The position numbers and the translations under genes are program-made. Below are positions 9,031-20,160 of a DNA stretch of 64,000 bases, one piece after another. The DNA is taken from contig JBCNJP010000003.1 in NCBI GenBank assembly GCA_039602395.1, positions 68,049,917 to 68,113,916 on the forward strand. Reading direction: 5' to 3'. The DNA comes from Deinandra increscens subsp. villosa (lineage: Eukaryota > Streptophyta > Magnoliopsida > Asterales > Asteraceae). The notes below the pieces were generated by a model. The model worked only from the letters and a program-made list of their open reading frames with translations. It made no database searches and was not told the DNA's origin. Numbering within the stretch: position 1 is the stretch's first letter; the number at the start of each line of letters is the position of its first letter.

Positions 9031-11904
9031 GTATCGATTAATTATGATACCAATTATAGTATTACAAACACATAAGTGATTGCCCGCTAGTATATACAGA
9101 TTAAATACACATCTACCTGGTAAAAAATATCATTTAATTATAATATCTTTAATCGAAGCAATTATGTTTATAAAATAAGTCTAGAAATAAATAAAATTTA
9201 AATTGAATAAAGTGTTAACCAATAAAAAGGAAGTAAAGGTTAAATTACACAAACATTTTTTTTATTATAAATCAAATAAATTGCTGTAAAAAATAAATAA
9301 ATAAATGAACCTACAATTATTCTTTTGTATTGTTTTTTCTTTAACTTTAAATCCGTATAAACTATTATATTCAAAAGTTATATTATTAAGAAAAGTAAGG
9401 CTTAAATAGAACAATTTTGAAATGTTTGAGTGTATGTATATCTCTTAAATTAAAAAACTTAAATTTATAATTAGTTAGATATGGGCTTTAGTTTTAGAAA
9501 AGCCCAATAGAAGGAAAATATATGAGAATAACAGAGACCACGTGCGTTGTTTACTTATTCAGTTGAAAACCCTAAAGTAGCCATCATCTTCTTTAGCCTA
9601 ACACGCCGGTCATAAAGTTCTGCCAATGATGACGGAAAAAAGTTTAGCGATGTTGTCTTCAATTCATCTATTCCCTCATCTCTAGTCTTTCATCTCTTCA
9701 TTTTTACTGTTCTATCTATGAGATTTTAAAGTGGTAATCTATATAACCCATCAACGGAATAGCACTACTAACGAAAAGTTTCGCCGGTCGGAGACCCCCT
9801 GACTCTACTGTAGTTCCGCCGCTGAAGTGAATTATCCTGTATTAATCGAATTGTATAAAATGGGATGATTAAGAATATCGCAACATTAAATTAGTGTTGT
9901 GTGCATCTGGACAATCATCATGCCCCAACGTATTCCGCCGCCGGTCGAGGTGTGACATAAACAAGGTGAGAAACCTTTGGTTTAGTGCTTAAAACCCATT
10001 TTTGAGTATATCTTCGCCATCAAACTCCTTATCTATGTCTTGATCATACATGCAGCCTTGGAATTGGACTCTTTGGTCTGCTAGGAGGTTGTTGAGAGCA
10101 AGATCCATCAAGAAAGCTCGGGTGTTCAAGTTTCTTAGCTCAAGGTACAAGTTATTAATGCATGTAATGAAATTCTTGTTTTTTTTTTGGTTACTTGAGC
10201 TAAGGGTGATGAAGCCTGACTCATCTCAATAGCCTTCGGGCTGTAAAATCTGAGATTTGAGCTAATTGGTGGATACCCGCTCGTTTTACATTTCGTCTTC
10301 GTGCTTTACATGCTTGTATTTTCCATTTTTGAAAAGATTGACATGGGTTTATGACATTTAGATCAGTCATAAACTGAGTTGGGTCATTGATAATAGAGAC
10401 GCGAAAGTACATGCATGAATTCCCATTCGTTTATTATTGCATGATTGTCATTATTGTTATTTTTAGAAAGTTTATGAGACCAGAAAGGCCTCAATGCCTA
10501 GAAAGATGTCTATTTGAGTTCTGAATCCATGTTGGTTAAAACCCGATGAGGTGAATGGACCAAAACTTGAGAATGGTAAAAATCCACTACAGGACAAAAT
10601 AGTTGTGGGTCATTATATATGGATCCTTACGGTCGGCGAAGACCACACAAACCCAACATCATTCATGTTCTCGCGGACCGCGAAGTCTTTGTTTATATTT
10701 CCACGGTCTGCGAAGATGGAGAAGCCATAATGTATATTTTTGTTCAAATGGTTGATTCTTTTGATAACCGGTTAACCCGAGCCCTAGACTTGAGTATGGG
10801 CATACTGATTATAATTAGTGATATTATATCACTTGATTGGCCTGATGATCTCATATGGTTTAAGCATTGGTACGTTCATTTATTCTCAGGTATTGTGATC
10901 CTCATATTCTATCCGAACCTTTTTGTGATCATTATCCCAACTGAGGTTCTGCTCATGTATACACTATATTTATATTGACTAGGCATTGCATCTTGACATT
11001 TGTGGACCTTACGACCTATTCCGATGACGATTCATCATTCGATATCTGTGAGTCCCTGGTTCCCCTATTTTACTTAACTGTTTTTGGGTGCATATGAACC
11101 ATGTTTAAATGTTGTTATCTTATAATATCGTGCCACGGTGTATGTGTTATACCATGTTATAAATTGTATAGTCATTATCTGTTGTGAATCTTGTTAGTTA
11201 GATTCTATGGTCATTTGGGATATTCTCCTTCGGGGGTTTGCCATGAGGCATATAATTGCATCTTAGTAGCTATTTCGGTAAATCAGATATCTCATGCCCA
11301 CCAGGTTCTCTAATATTAAGTTATTAGAAGAGGGCATGACATATATGTTTGGTACACGAAGGGAGGTGCACTGTTGTACGCACCGCGCCTCCTGGAGTGC
11401 TAAATTGGACCTTTGACAGGACTCGGACATTTATAACAGGCATGTGTATTTTTAAAACTGATTCGATGAGTGATTAACTATGGCTCACCAATAATGTTTG
11501 TTGTTGACGTATTTTGGTTTATATTGCAGGTAAGTAACAACATACATGTGATTGTCATGCGAGGGGATAGGCGGGTTGTGTGTCGGTTAATAAAAATAAA
11601 CTTTTGATTGTATCTTGTCTAACGTAGTCATGACTACACACTCTTTGTATCTATATTTCTTGTTTATCCAGTCTTAGGTTCTGTCTAGGCTTTATTGACC
11701 ATGTAACCATTATTTAGTGCATCTTATGTATGCTGACTTTTATCATAGTGGTGTGGTGTAACTTGTTGGACTGGGTGTATGTTGTGTTTATCTATGTTTG
11801 GTCTATCTATTTGCTTCCGTGCAATTTTATACGGGCAGCCGGTCCCACACCCTCCCCCGCGTCTGGCAGGGCGCGTCGGAGTGGGGTGTGATACAACACA
11901 AGGG
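9031..11904. other. Unassigned AT-rich intergenic stretch, possible old LTR remnant
   Basis: No gene is supported here. 9540-9990 has the look of a leader (pyrimidine-rich, CCGGCG patches). 11840-11892 has a GC-rich block ending GGAGTGGGGTGTGATAC that resembles the closing part of gypsy LTRs. Short frames such as 10619-10978 have hydrophobic, low-complexity translations and no recognisable domain. Confidence 0.4.
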
Positions 11905-13263
11905 ATTTGGTGCTAAGACAAATAAATCATTTCGACATTCGCTTTATGTGGCTCTATAACCACAAGTTCCGCTCTGATGAATCTCCTGATTGGTACACGA
12001 CAATTCCAGTTGTAAATCGCAGATTACAAACAGTGGGAGTTGATTGAGACGATACTTTCAGTACGGTTGTTATACAAGCTACCATTCATACTATTCTAAG
12101 CTTGGGTGTCTTACAAGGTTGGCATATTCACCAGTTAGATACTTAGATGTGAAGAATGAACTCTTGCATGGAGACCTTAACAAAACAGTCGATATGCATC
12201 AATCCTCAGGCTTCGTTAATTATCAATTTCTTTCACATGTCTGACTACTTCGAAAGTCTTTATACGGGCTTAAACAGGCACCTAGGGCATGGTACAACTG
12301 ATTGCCACGTATATTCTGGTCACATTATTCAGACTGTATCCACTGAGTTTTCCATGACCGATTTAGGTTCTTTACATAACTTTATTAGTGTTACCACAAC
12401 TCGTGATGACAATTCTCTCTTTTTGTCACGAGTGGCCTACACACGAGACATCCTTACATGAGCATGCATGAATGCATGCAAACCATGCACTACTCTTATG
12501 GATATTTCCACCTAACTTGGAGCCATAGCAAGTTCACCTCTCTCAGACGGTATTTTATATCGGACACTTGTAGGAGCTTTGCAACATTTTACATTAACCA
12601 GTTCTGATATGTAGTGATATCTCCTACGCAATACAAAAAAAATATGCTTATTTATTCACGCTTCTAGAGAACCTCACTTTTGATTCATGAAACATGTATA
12701 AATATGAGGTGGTGCAATTGAGTACAAATTACACGTGAGTCCCTCCAATACCCATTTCTTGCTCGCTTAGTCTGATGCGGATTGGGATGGTTGTCCAAAT
12801 CTTGACGTTTAACATCTGGTTATTGTGTTTTCTTAGCATAAAACCTTATATCATGGTCATCCAAATGACAACCCATGGTCTTTCAGTCCATTGCCAAAGT
12901 CGAATATCATGGTATGTCTAAAGCGGTAGTCGAGACCGCATGGTATCGCTAGTTACTGCTTGGATTACACGTGCCACTTCCATAAAATTGCCATTGTTTT
13001 TTGTGACAATGTTTCTGTTGTTTATATGTCCGATAATCTGGTGTAACATATATGGTCAAGCATATCGAAATCGATATCCACTTTGTCTGGGAAAAAGTTC
13101 GAATGGGTCATGTTCGAATCTTCCACATACCGTCCTCTTTACAATATGCTAATACTTTCACCAAGATATTACCTCACCATCTATGTCAAGAGTTTCGATC
13201 TAGTCTGCACGTTTGATCCTCTACCACCAAGACTACAGGGGACTTCTAACTAGCGTATAACTA
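11905..13263 (+). pseudogene. pol: Decayed Ty1/copia reverse transcriptase-RNase H
   Basis: Translations in changing frames follow the order of a copia pol 3' half: a KARLVANG-like block near 12005, LDVKNELLHGDL at 12145-12180, a SLYGLKQAPRAWY-like block near 12255-12295, MTDLGSLHNF at 12354-12383, a DADW-like block near 12775, an SRSSAEAEY-like region near 12885-12910 and a DIFTK-like end near 13150. Frames break repeatedly and the YVDD region is not recovered. Gag and integrase are absent. AT-rich sequence to about 13410, with a TATAAGG block at 13363, may be its 3' LTR. An old, 5'-truncated insertion that probably removed the upstream PDI exons. Confidence 0.8.
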
Positions 13264-13541
13264 GATAGTATTATATTATTATATTGAAGTTGTATTTGGA
13301 TATAATTATACTTGTGTATCTATTCTGTTTTTCTAGTATATATTTCCTTGTTCTCTTCCCTATATAAGGGGGTTTTAGTTTTAGTAATAGTTAATCAATT
13401 GAATAATACTATGAACACTTTCAAAGACAAGCTGGTGATCCTTTTGTAATATTCCATCATTGATCCCTTGGAAAAATCTGACAGTAAATACATTAGTCTC
13501 AGTAACTGAAATTTTATAACAAGATACTGTGTAATTGGTAG

Positions 13542-14387
13542 GCTATGCTTTTTATGAACTTCAGTAGCAAGCATTTTGGTGCTTTTGAATCCAAATATCA
13601 TGACACTGCTAATGAGCACAAGGGAGAGGCAATAAGTTTTTTGATGGGAGATGTTGAGGTTAGTCAAGGTGCTTTTGAGGTTAGCATCATCTATCGAACC
13701 TTTTTTAGTTTGAAATAGCTAGTATGCAAATTATTAAATATGTTTTCACATTATTATACTAATCTTTGATCAATTTAACAGTTTTTCGGACTTAAGCAAG
13801 ACCATGTTCCCCTCATCATTATAAGCAATGATAAAGACAAGTATGTGAAACCAAATTTAGAGCCTCACCACATTGAATCATGGTTGAAAGAGTACAAGGT
13901 GATTACTAAAGGGGCTTGGTTCGTGGAATGTAATGGAATTGGAATTGCAGAGTTTTCCTTTTAAAGTTGTGCTTAGTTGGGTTATGGACAAATTAAATTG
14001 GAATGAATTCCTTTAATTAATGGAATTTGAGGCCATGTAATTTTCCTATATAAAAGTGAAGGATTTCTAAGGAATGTTGAAATAGTACGAAATTCCATTG
14101 ATTAAAGGATTTCATTTCATTCCAAATTTTTTCGTTAGCCATTTAAACACAATTTTGAAAGAAAAACTTTGCAATTCCAATTCCATTACATTGCACGAAC
14201 CAAACGCCCCCTAAGTATTTAACAATGTTTTGAATGTAACTATGATTCTATAGTTTGATAAACATATAGGATGGAAAAGTTGCACCATATGTGAAATCTG
14301 AACCTGTACCTGAGTTCAATAATCAAGTTGTTAAGGTGGTCGTTGCTGATAATTTCGATGACATCGTCTTCAAGTCGGGTAAAAATG
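13542..14387 (+). pseudogene. Protein disulfide isomerase, internal exons (5' part of the split gene)
   Basis: Three exons with canonical GT-AG borders fit a plant PDI of the PDIL1 type: 13542-13679 (begins AMLFMNFSSKHF), 13782-13898 (begins FFGLKQDHVPLIII) and 14270-14387 (DGKVAPYVKSEPVPEFNN, then VVVADN and FKSGKN). They cover the end of the b' domain and the start of the a' thioredoxin domain. PDI oxidises and isomerises disulfides in the ER lumen. The reading frame is open across these exons. The upstream exons are missing, apparently replaced by the copia remnant that ends near 13410. The next exon lies 38.7 kb away at 53058. Confidence 0.88.
13910..14211. mobile_element. Tourist-like (PIF/Harbinger) MITE in a PDI intron
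   Basis: A 302-bp element with long, near-perfect terminal inverted repeats. The left end (GGGGCTTGGTTCGTGGAATG) is mirrored by the right end, which reads GGGGCGTTTGGTTCGTGCAA on the other strand, and the match continues about 25 bases further. TAA flanks both ends (13907-13909 and 14212-14214), the target duplication of this superfamily. No coding capacity. Confidence 0.88.
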
Positions 14388-14774
14388 GTATGTTGAACAT
14401 TAGTTCATTAGCTAAGTTACTCTCATTTTGTGCTCATCATTTCTACTTTATTCTTATATACATGAAAATTGCTTTCTTGGGTAGGGTCTTAATATGTTTG
14501 ACCCAATTGTATGATCCAACAGCTTAATCTAATCCAATAAGTCAACCATTTTAATTTTTTGGGTGAATCCATGATTCTAAAACAGATTGTAAAAGGATGC
14601 ATAAATAAAATTTTATATGAAATTGTTTGTAAAATAGAAGTTTTTATACTAATTAATCTTTGACATACTTCAAAATAATTACCTTATTATCATTTAAGGA
14701 ATCTGAATTGTACACTAAAATAATACCGTAGAAGTCATACAAAATCTTATTAGTAGTTCTTAATGGCGGTGTTT
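14388..14774 (+). other. PDI intron remnant and fragment of a second repeat
   Basis: Starts with the GT donor after exon 14270-14387 and carries no coding sequence. Its last 80 bases resemble 25487-25572, sharing CTGAATTGTACACTAA-like and AATGGCGGTG-like blocks, so a piece of another repeat already lay here when the gypsy element inserted at 14775. Confidence 0.6.
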
Positions 14775-15634
14775 TGTAACACCCCAAATTTCCTAAATAT
14801 GTGATAGACATAGTAAATACGTGTTTATATTATCACTACGTGAGTTTGATCGATAAATGTGGTAAACTATGCATTAGATAGATTGCATGTGTTAGAAATA
14901 CGTATTCTATAGCTAAAATGATGAAAAATGCATAAACGGATGTGTTAAACGGTAAAGAAAGTAAAATATGTGATGAATATATGTATATATGAATAACATG
15001 ATGATATATGTGTGAATTGATAGATATATACATATGAATACGTGTATTAATAGTTAATGAAAAGTAGAAGGACTAAAAGTGTAAATTATGCAAAGATATA
15101 AGCGTATACGAATATTATACGTATCTATAATGATTAGAAGTAATTTAAAGCTTAGAATATAGTAAAAATATATCTTAGAATGATCCATAACATGAAATGA
15201 TAAGTATCACAAAGTTTGAGGGGCTAGAACGCAAAATATCTAAAGATATATATAAATATATAAATATATATAAATATATATATACGTATGTATACGTATA
15301 TCATCGAGCATGTCCAAAGCCTTAGAAACTTTTATAAATATACCCTTAAGTGTTTTATAGCATAAAATAACAGTTCATAGAAGTTCAGGGGCTTAAAATG
15401 TAATTATAAAGTAGAGGGGCCAAAACTGTCATTATGGCAAAGATGCCACGCGATACGCGCCACCCTTGCCCTCACTTTGCGCGATACGCGACCCACACAG
15501 GTCGCAGAATTGACTTAAAGTCCGATTTTGAGCCACGTCAATCACCTTGGAGGCCAAGATACCGCGGATTCGTGTCGTTTTTGGAGCAACCAGTCATGGT
15601 ACTACGTGGAGGGACCAGAGGCGACCTTCATGAC

Positions 15635-15642
15635 TATAAATA
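15635..15642 (+). promoter_or_regulatory. TATA box of the gypsy LTR
   Basis: TATAAATA with GC-richer flanks, conserved at 21022-21029 in the other LTR. Transcription of the element would start about 30 bases downstream. Confidence 0.65.
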
Positions 15643-17364
15643 CGGACCAAAATCAATCGAAAATCTGCACCAATTCACTGATTCTTCATCTAAAAACCCT
15701 AAATGAACCCAGAAACTTCGTCAATCAAATTCGCACAGACGGTGAGGAGTTAGAAGGCGAATTTCAGCAGTCAACCCTTATTAGGTATGATCAACAATAA
15801 CCTATCTCAGTTTTTGTTAATATTATGTCTAAGTATGATTTCTAGAAATGATCTAAAATTAGGGTTCTTGAGCTTGTTTTGCTAAAATTGGGTGATCGGG
15901 TGGGAATTAGGGTCTGAATTTTTGTAGATAATCCTAATTTAATGTATTTTAAGAAAGCCCTAAGTTTATTTCATAATTGGAAAAGGTTTTGTGAAGGTTT
16001 TGTTAACGGGTCAAAATTAGGGTTTTCATAACGTTACTCTGCCCAAATTGACTAAACGATATTGAATTAAGTTTTGAGCTTTTAAAGGATATTATAAAAT
16101 GTTATAATAGATAATACCCTAAGTTGGCTTGATTTAAAAATGAGTTTTGATAATAAAACGAGAAAATCATGAAATTAGGGTTTCTAAATATGGATATTTA
16201 ATATAAAATAATCCAAAGGGTACAAGGGCTTGAATTTTGGTATGCTAATATGTTTTCATATAATATAAGAATATATGAAATTAATTTGGCTATATAATCA
16301 AGTATTTAAAATACCGAGTTAATCGGATATTAGAAGTTCGCGAGGACCGAAAGGGTAGACACCTGTACACTGGGATTTCTGGAAATAGCGGGGGTGTCGC
16401 CATCCCATCTGGGCAATGGCATCCCAACACTGGGCGATCCCGGAGTGAGTGTCTACTTATAGGAATGCGCGTCTTCATAATTATCAATAAAAAGAAAATA
16501 ATATACCTATAGGGGTATTTTGGTCATTTTGACCTTAAAAGAAGTAAACCTTAATAATTAGATATTATTAAGATAATATAAGAGATAAATAAACATAGGA
16601 TATGTTTATAATGTTAAACCTTGCGTTAATGCCATACGATACGCGAATTAGGTTAACCAAAGGATTTTGTCGGAGGTTTTGTCCCAATTTAACAAATAAA
16701 GAGATAAGGTGAGTTCTGCGAGCCCACTTATAAATGTTTTAAACGCTTTAATGTTTTCGGGCTGATATACATACAATGTTCAACTGTTTACCTAAAAAGT
16801 ATTTGAGTTAAGTGCTTTTATCTGAAAGTTTGATTATCTTAACTGATGAATTGATGAACTATTTGAAATGATACGTGTTATGTTATAAAGATGCTTACAA
16901 GTAGTTATACGTGTTAGTATTATATATAAAATGATGATAATAGAATAATGCATATGAAATGATTATTAGAGTTATGTGCTATATTTGCTTTGAAACTAGG
17001 TATCCAAATGATAAGGGTTTGTTAATAAACATACAAGTGAGAATGTATGATTATATGAGAACACGTGACGCATTTGCTATATTATTATGTGGTGGATACG
17101 CCGTTGGTACATCCTGTATACAAGCATGGTAGTATAGTTACCCGGCATATCGAAAGTGTGGAGGATACGCCGCTGGTACATCCTGTATACATACACCTAG
17201 GTAAATTGGGGGATGTTCAGTTGTTGCAGTATATGAGTACATTATCATGTTTATTAGCACACGTGAGTCACCTGGATATCTAATTAGGGGCGGGTAGTAG
17301 TACTGTGGTGGTTAAGGAGATGTTCGATAGAAAGGAACATCTAAAGAGTTAAAGTTACGTGAAC

Positions 17365-17600
17365 AGAGGTCGATACTGAGGTTGGGGCTTCCAGATGAAG
17401 TCACCTGAGCGGTATTCGAAACTAGAAGAACGGAATGTAGGACGGTTGTCGTTGCTGAGGTTGGGGGCTTCCAGATGAAGTCACCTGAGCAGTATTCGAG
17501 ACCGGGAAGGTATAGAAGGAATGGAGCGGTTGTCGGTACTAAGGTTGGGGGCTTCCGATAAAGCCACCCGAGCAGTATTCGAGACCAGAAGATATAGAGG
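17365..17600 (+). repeat. Three tandem copies of an ~83-bp unit in the gypsy 5' LTR
   Basis: Each unit carries GAGGTTGGGGGCTTCC, CACCTGAGC and GTATTCGA blocks with small differences. The same array is at about 22752-22986 in the 3' LTR. Confidence 0.85.
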
Positions 17601-18127
17601 TGTATGGAATTCAGGTCGTAGGAGTTAAAAGTTATTGAGGTAGATGTTTTCTAGAGAAACGTGTATGATTATGATGTTATGTTATGTATAACTTGTTATG
17701 TGTTATACTTGATAAATGTTGTAAAGGGGTTTTGCAGGTTCAAAGGTTTTAACCTCACAAACGAGGTAACGTTTTTAAAATGTAGAATTCACCAGCGTAA
17801 GCTGACCTTTTTCCCAAAACCATATGTATGTCAGGTATAGGTGAGACGTCCGGGAGCAAGGGCGGAGCCCTCGTGATAAGAGACTGATCGGGCAAGCTAT
17901 CAGAGGAGCTGTTGGAGGTGCTGGCTTAGTGTAGATAAATAAAGACGGATATAGTTAGTCGCTATATAGTTAGATTGTAAATTATCTCAATTACTTTACG
18001 TACTTGGCTTTATAATAAATAAAAGTTTTAAATTTTCCGCTGCTTATCTCTATTGTGCCACGTGTTCATGAGTAAATCCGATGAGTGACCCCTCCTGGTG
18101 CCAAGTCTGGGAGTGGGCGTCACAAGT

Positions 18128-18139
18128 TGGTATCAGAGC
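18128..18139 (+). other. Primer-binding site, initiator-Met tRNA
   Basis: TGGTATCAGAGC three bases after the 5' LTR end. Confidence 0.95.
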
Positions 18140-18626
18140 CTTGGTTTAAGAGATTTAGGTACAAGCGCGGTATCTAAACTTAAACTAGAACTCTAGGTAG
18201 AGTAAAGTTGAGATAAGAATATAGATGCCAGCCAGGATAGCTTGTGCCCATAAGGACGAATATGCATAAGGACATAATAGGCAGGACTTGCGGTAGGTGA
18301 ATATGGAAAATACACGATTGCAATTAGCTACTGCAATTTGGTATTTACCATGTAAACCGATCATAAGTACTAATTGTTATGTGGCCAAGTGCAAGGAGAA
18401 GAGGAGCAATGTAATCTAGGAATCGGTTTGAGTTACGGATGAAGATAAACAGGCAAGATGTGGATATTAGGGAAATGTGTGCTAGAAGTAACTGGGTTTT
18501 GAACGCATCATAAATATATAATTGTATCGGATCCTGCACTTATATACTTATCATGAATTCAAAATTTAGAGACTCTACGTCACACAAAATACTGAAATGT
18601 CATCCATCTTAATTTAGGATCTGGAA

Positions 18627-19802
18627 ATGGCTGCGAGAGGCGATCGTGCGAGTGCGGAACCAGAGAATAACGCCGGAGCTAATGCATTCACTAACGAGCA
18701 GAGAGCGGCTATGGTGGCAGAGATGACACGCTTAATGCAGACGACACTACCTGGTTGATTAGTTCAACTTCAAGGAGCTGCGAGAGTTGGTGCTAGTGGA
18801 GCCCGTGGAGCTGGTGGAGCTGCGGGAAGAGGTGCCGGAGCAGCACAACCTAGAGTAGGATGTTCGTTTAAGTCATTTAGTGGTTGTAGACCTCCTTTGT
18901 TCGACGGCAATCAAGATGCGTTAGCTACGTTCCAGTGGATTCATGAGATGGAAGCAGTCATAGATATTAGTGAGTGTAGTGAGAACCAAGCCGTGAAGTA
19001 TGCTGCCCACTCGTTTGTCTCAAAAGCACTGCACTGGTGGGGGATGATCAAACAGACTGAAGAAGACGGAGTCATTGCTGCAATGAAGTGGAACGATCTG
19101 AAGAGGTTAGTTTTAGAAGATTTCTGCCCTAAAGGTGAGCTGGAGCAACTGGAGAGGAGTTTTCTGACGTTAGAAGCTGGGAACATGACGCACCGGGAAT
19201 ACACTTCAAAGTTCAACGCGATGGCGAGACTGCTGCCTACCTTAGTCACTCCCGAAGCTGAGAGGGTAAAGCGTTACGTTCAAGGATTTCCAAGTAAAGT
19301 TAGGGTGTTGATCAAGGCGACTGAACCAAAGACATTCAAGGCGACGATGAATTTAAGTTCCAATCTCTACAGCGAGATGTTCGGTGCAAATGGTAGACCG
19401 GAAGGAACTAAGAGGAAGGAGTCGGAGTCAGAAGCAATTTCAAGGAAGGACAACGGGAGTCACCAGAAGAAGTTGAAGAATAATTCGAAAGACGACAAGC
19501 CGAGGTGCCACAAATGCAAAAAGAATCATTTCGGAGAATGTAGGTCGGGAACATCTAGGTGTTATACATGCGGAAAGGAAGGTCACTTCTCGGGCAATTG
19601 CCCAGAACGTAAGAAGTGTTACGAATGCGGGGAAGCGGGACACCTTAGGATGAACTGTCCTAAGTTGGTGTTGAATCCTACCCCACTTCGATCCGTCCCG
19701 GGGAATACTACGGGTCCAAGAACGGCTCCTGCGAGGGCATATGGTATGTTGGAGATGATAGAAGGAGATCCTCAGACCTCGTCAGGTAATTCGAGTAGTT
19801 AG
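18627..19802 (+). pseudogene. gag: Gag of the gag-only gypsy element (one internal stop)
   Basis: The frame starts at the ATG at 18627 (MAARGDRASAEPENN), meets a TGA at 18756-18758 (codon 44), and then stays open to the TAG after 19799. A Gly/Ala/Arg-rich stretch leads into a Retrotrans_gag capsid domain (PPLFDGNQDALATFQWIHEM, later HWWGMIKQ, then FCPKGELEQLERSFLTL). Three zinc-binding motifs follow: a short CHKCKKNHFGEC variant, CYTCGKEGHFSGNC and CYECGEAGHLRMNC (19504-19660). The natural end comes soon after, before any protease. The TGA may be a CGA codon changed by CpG deamination. Apart from that stop the protein of about 391 residues is intact, so its loss of function is recent. Confidence 0.88.
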
Positions 19803-20160
19803 AAATCATAGTTAATCATTATTCGTTTGCTTTAGTACGTTATGTGTGCCATTGCTTGCTGCAGTATGCTTAGACATTAGAACCATTAGAACTTATGTTC
19901 TAGGAAGTTAGATCCTTTAACGGACATCAAGCAGAAAATGTGAAAGCATTATCAAGGATCCCGTAAACAAGCTACCATAGACAGCTTAGGGTTACGTTTT
20001 TCTTAAAATAGATGCAGAAACGCGAAAGTAAATGTTACCGAGTTATGAAATGAGTTAAAATGGTTATGTTGTGAGAATGAGTTGCAAAGTTGAAAATTAA
20101 AGTTTATGATGGGAATGGAACAGGTTTCGAGGACGAAACCCTGTTTAAGGAGGGTAGAGT
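19803..20160 (+). other. 3' untranslated part and polypurine tract of the gag-only gypsy element
   Basis: About 360 bases without coding potential, ending in AAGGAGGGTAGAG (20147-20159) directly before the 3' LTR, the expected polypurine tract. Just upstream is TTTCGAGGACGAAAC (20124-20138), a block often seen near the 3' LTR of plant gypsy elements. Confidence 0.75.

Larger units (their letters stand above)
14775..18124 (+). repeat. 5' LTR of the gag-only gypsy element
   Basis: Begins TGTAACACCCC and ends GGGCGTCACA. A TATAAATA box at 15635-15642 is the likely promoter, which makes U3 about 0.9 kb and the rest of the LTR unusually long. It contains a two-copy 69-bp repeat (about 17094-17192) and a three-copy repeat of about 83 bp (about 17365-17600). 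Confidence 0.95.

Noticed and set aside
10619..10978. 119-codon open frame
   Set aside because: The second half is a run of hydrophobic residues typical of AT-rich non-coding DNA, with no start context or neighbour to support it.
15434..15800. Pair of 90-codon frames, repeated at 20821-21187
   Set aside because: They are duplicated only because they lie in both LTRs, overlap each other in two frames and span the TATA box; no domain.
18345..18539. Minus-strand 64-codon frame in the gypsy interior
   Set aside because: It lies between the primer site and gag, antisense to the element, with no recognisable features.
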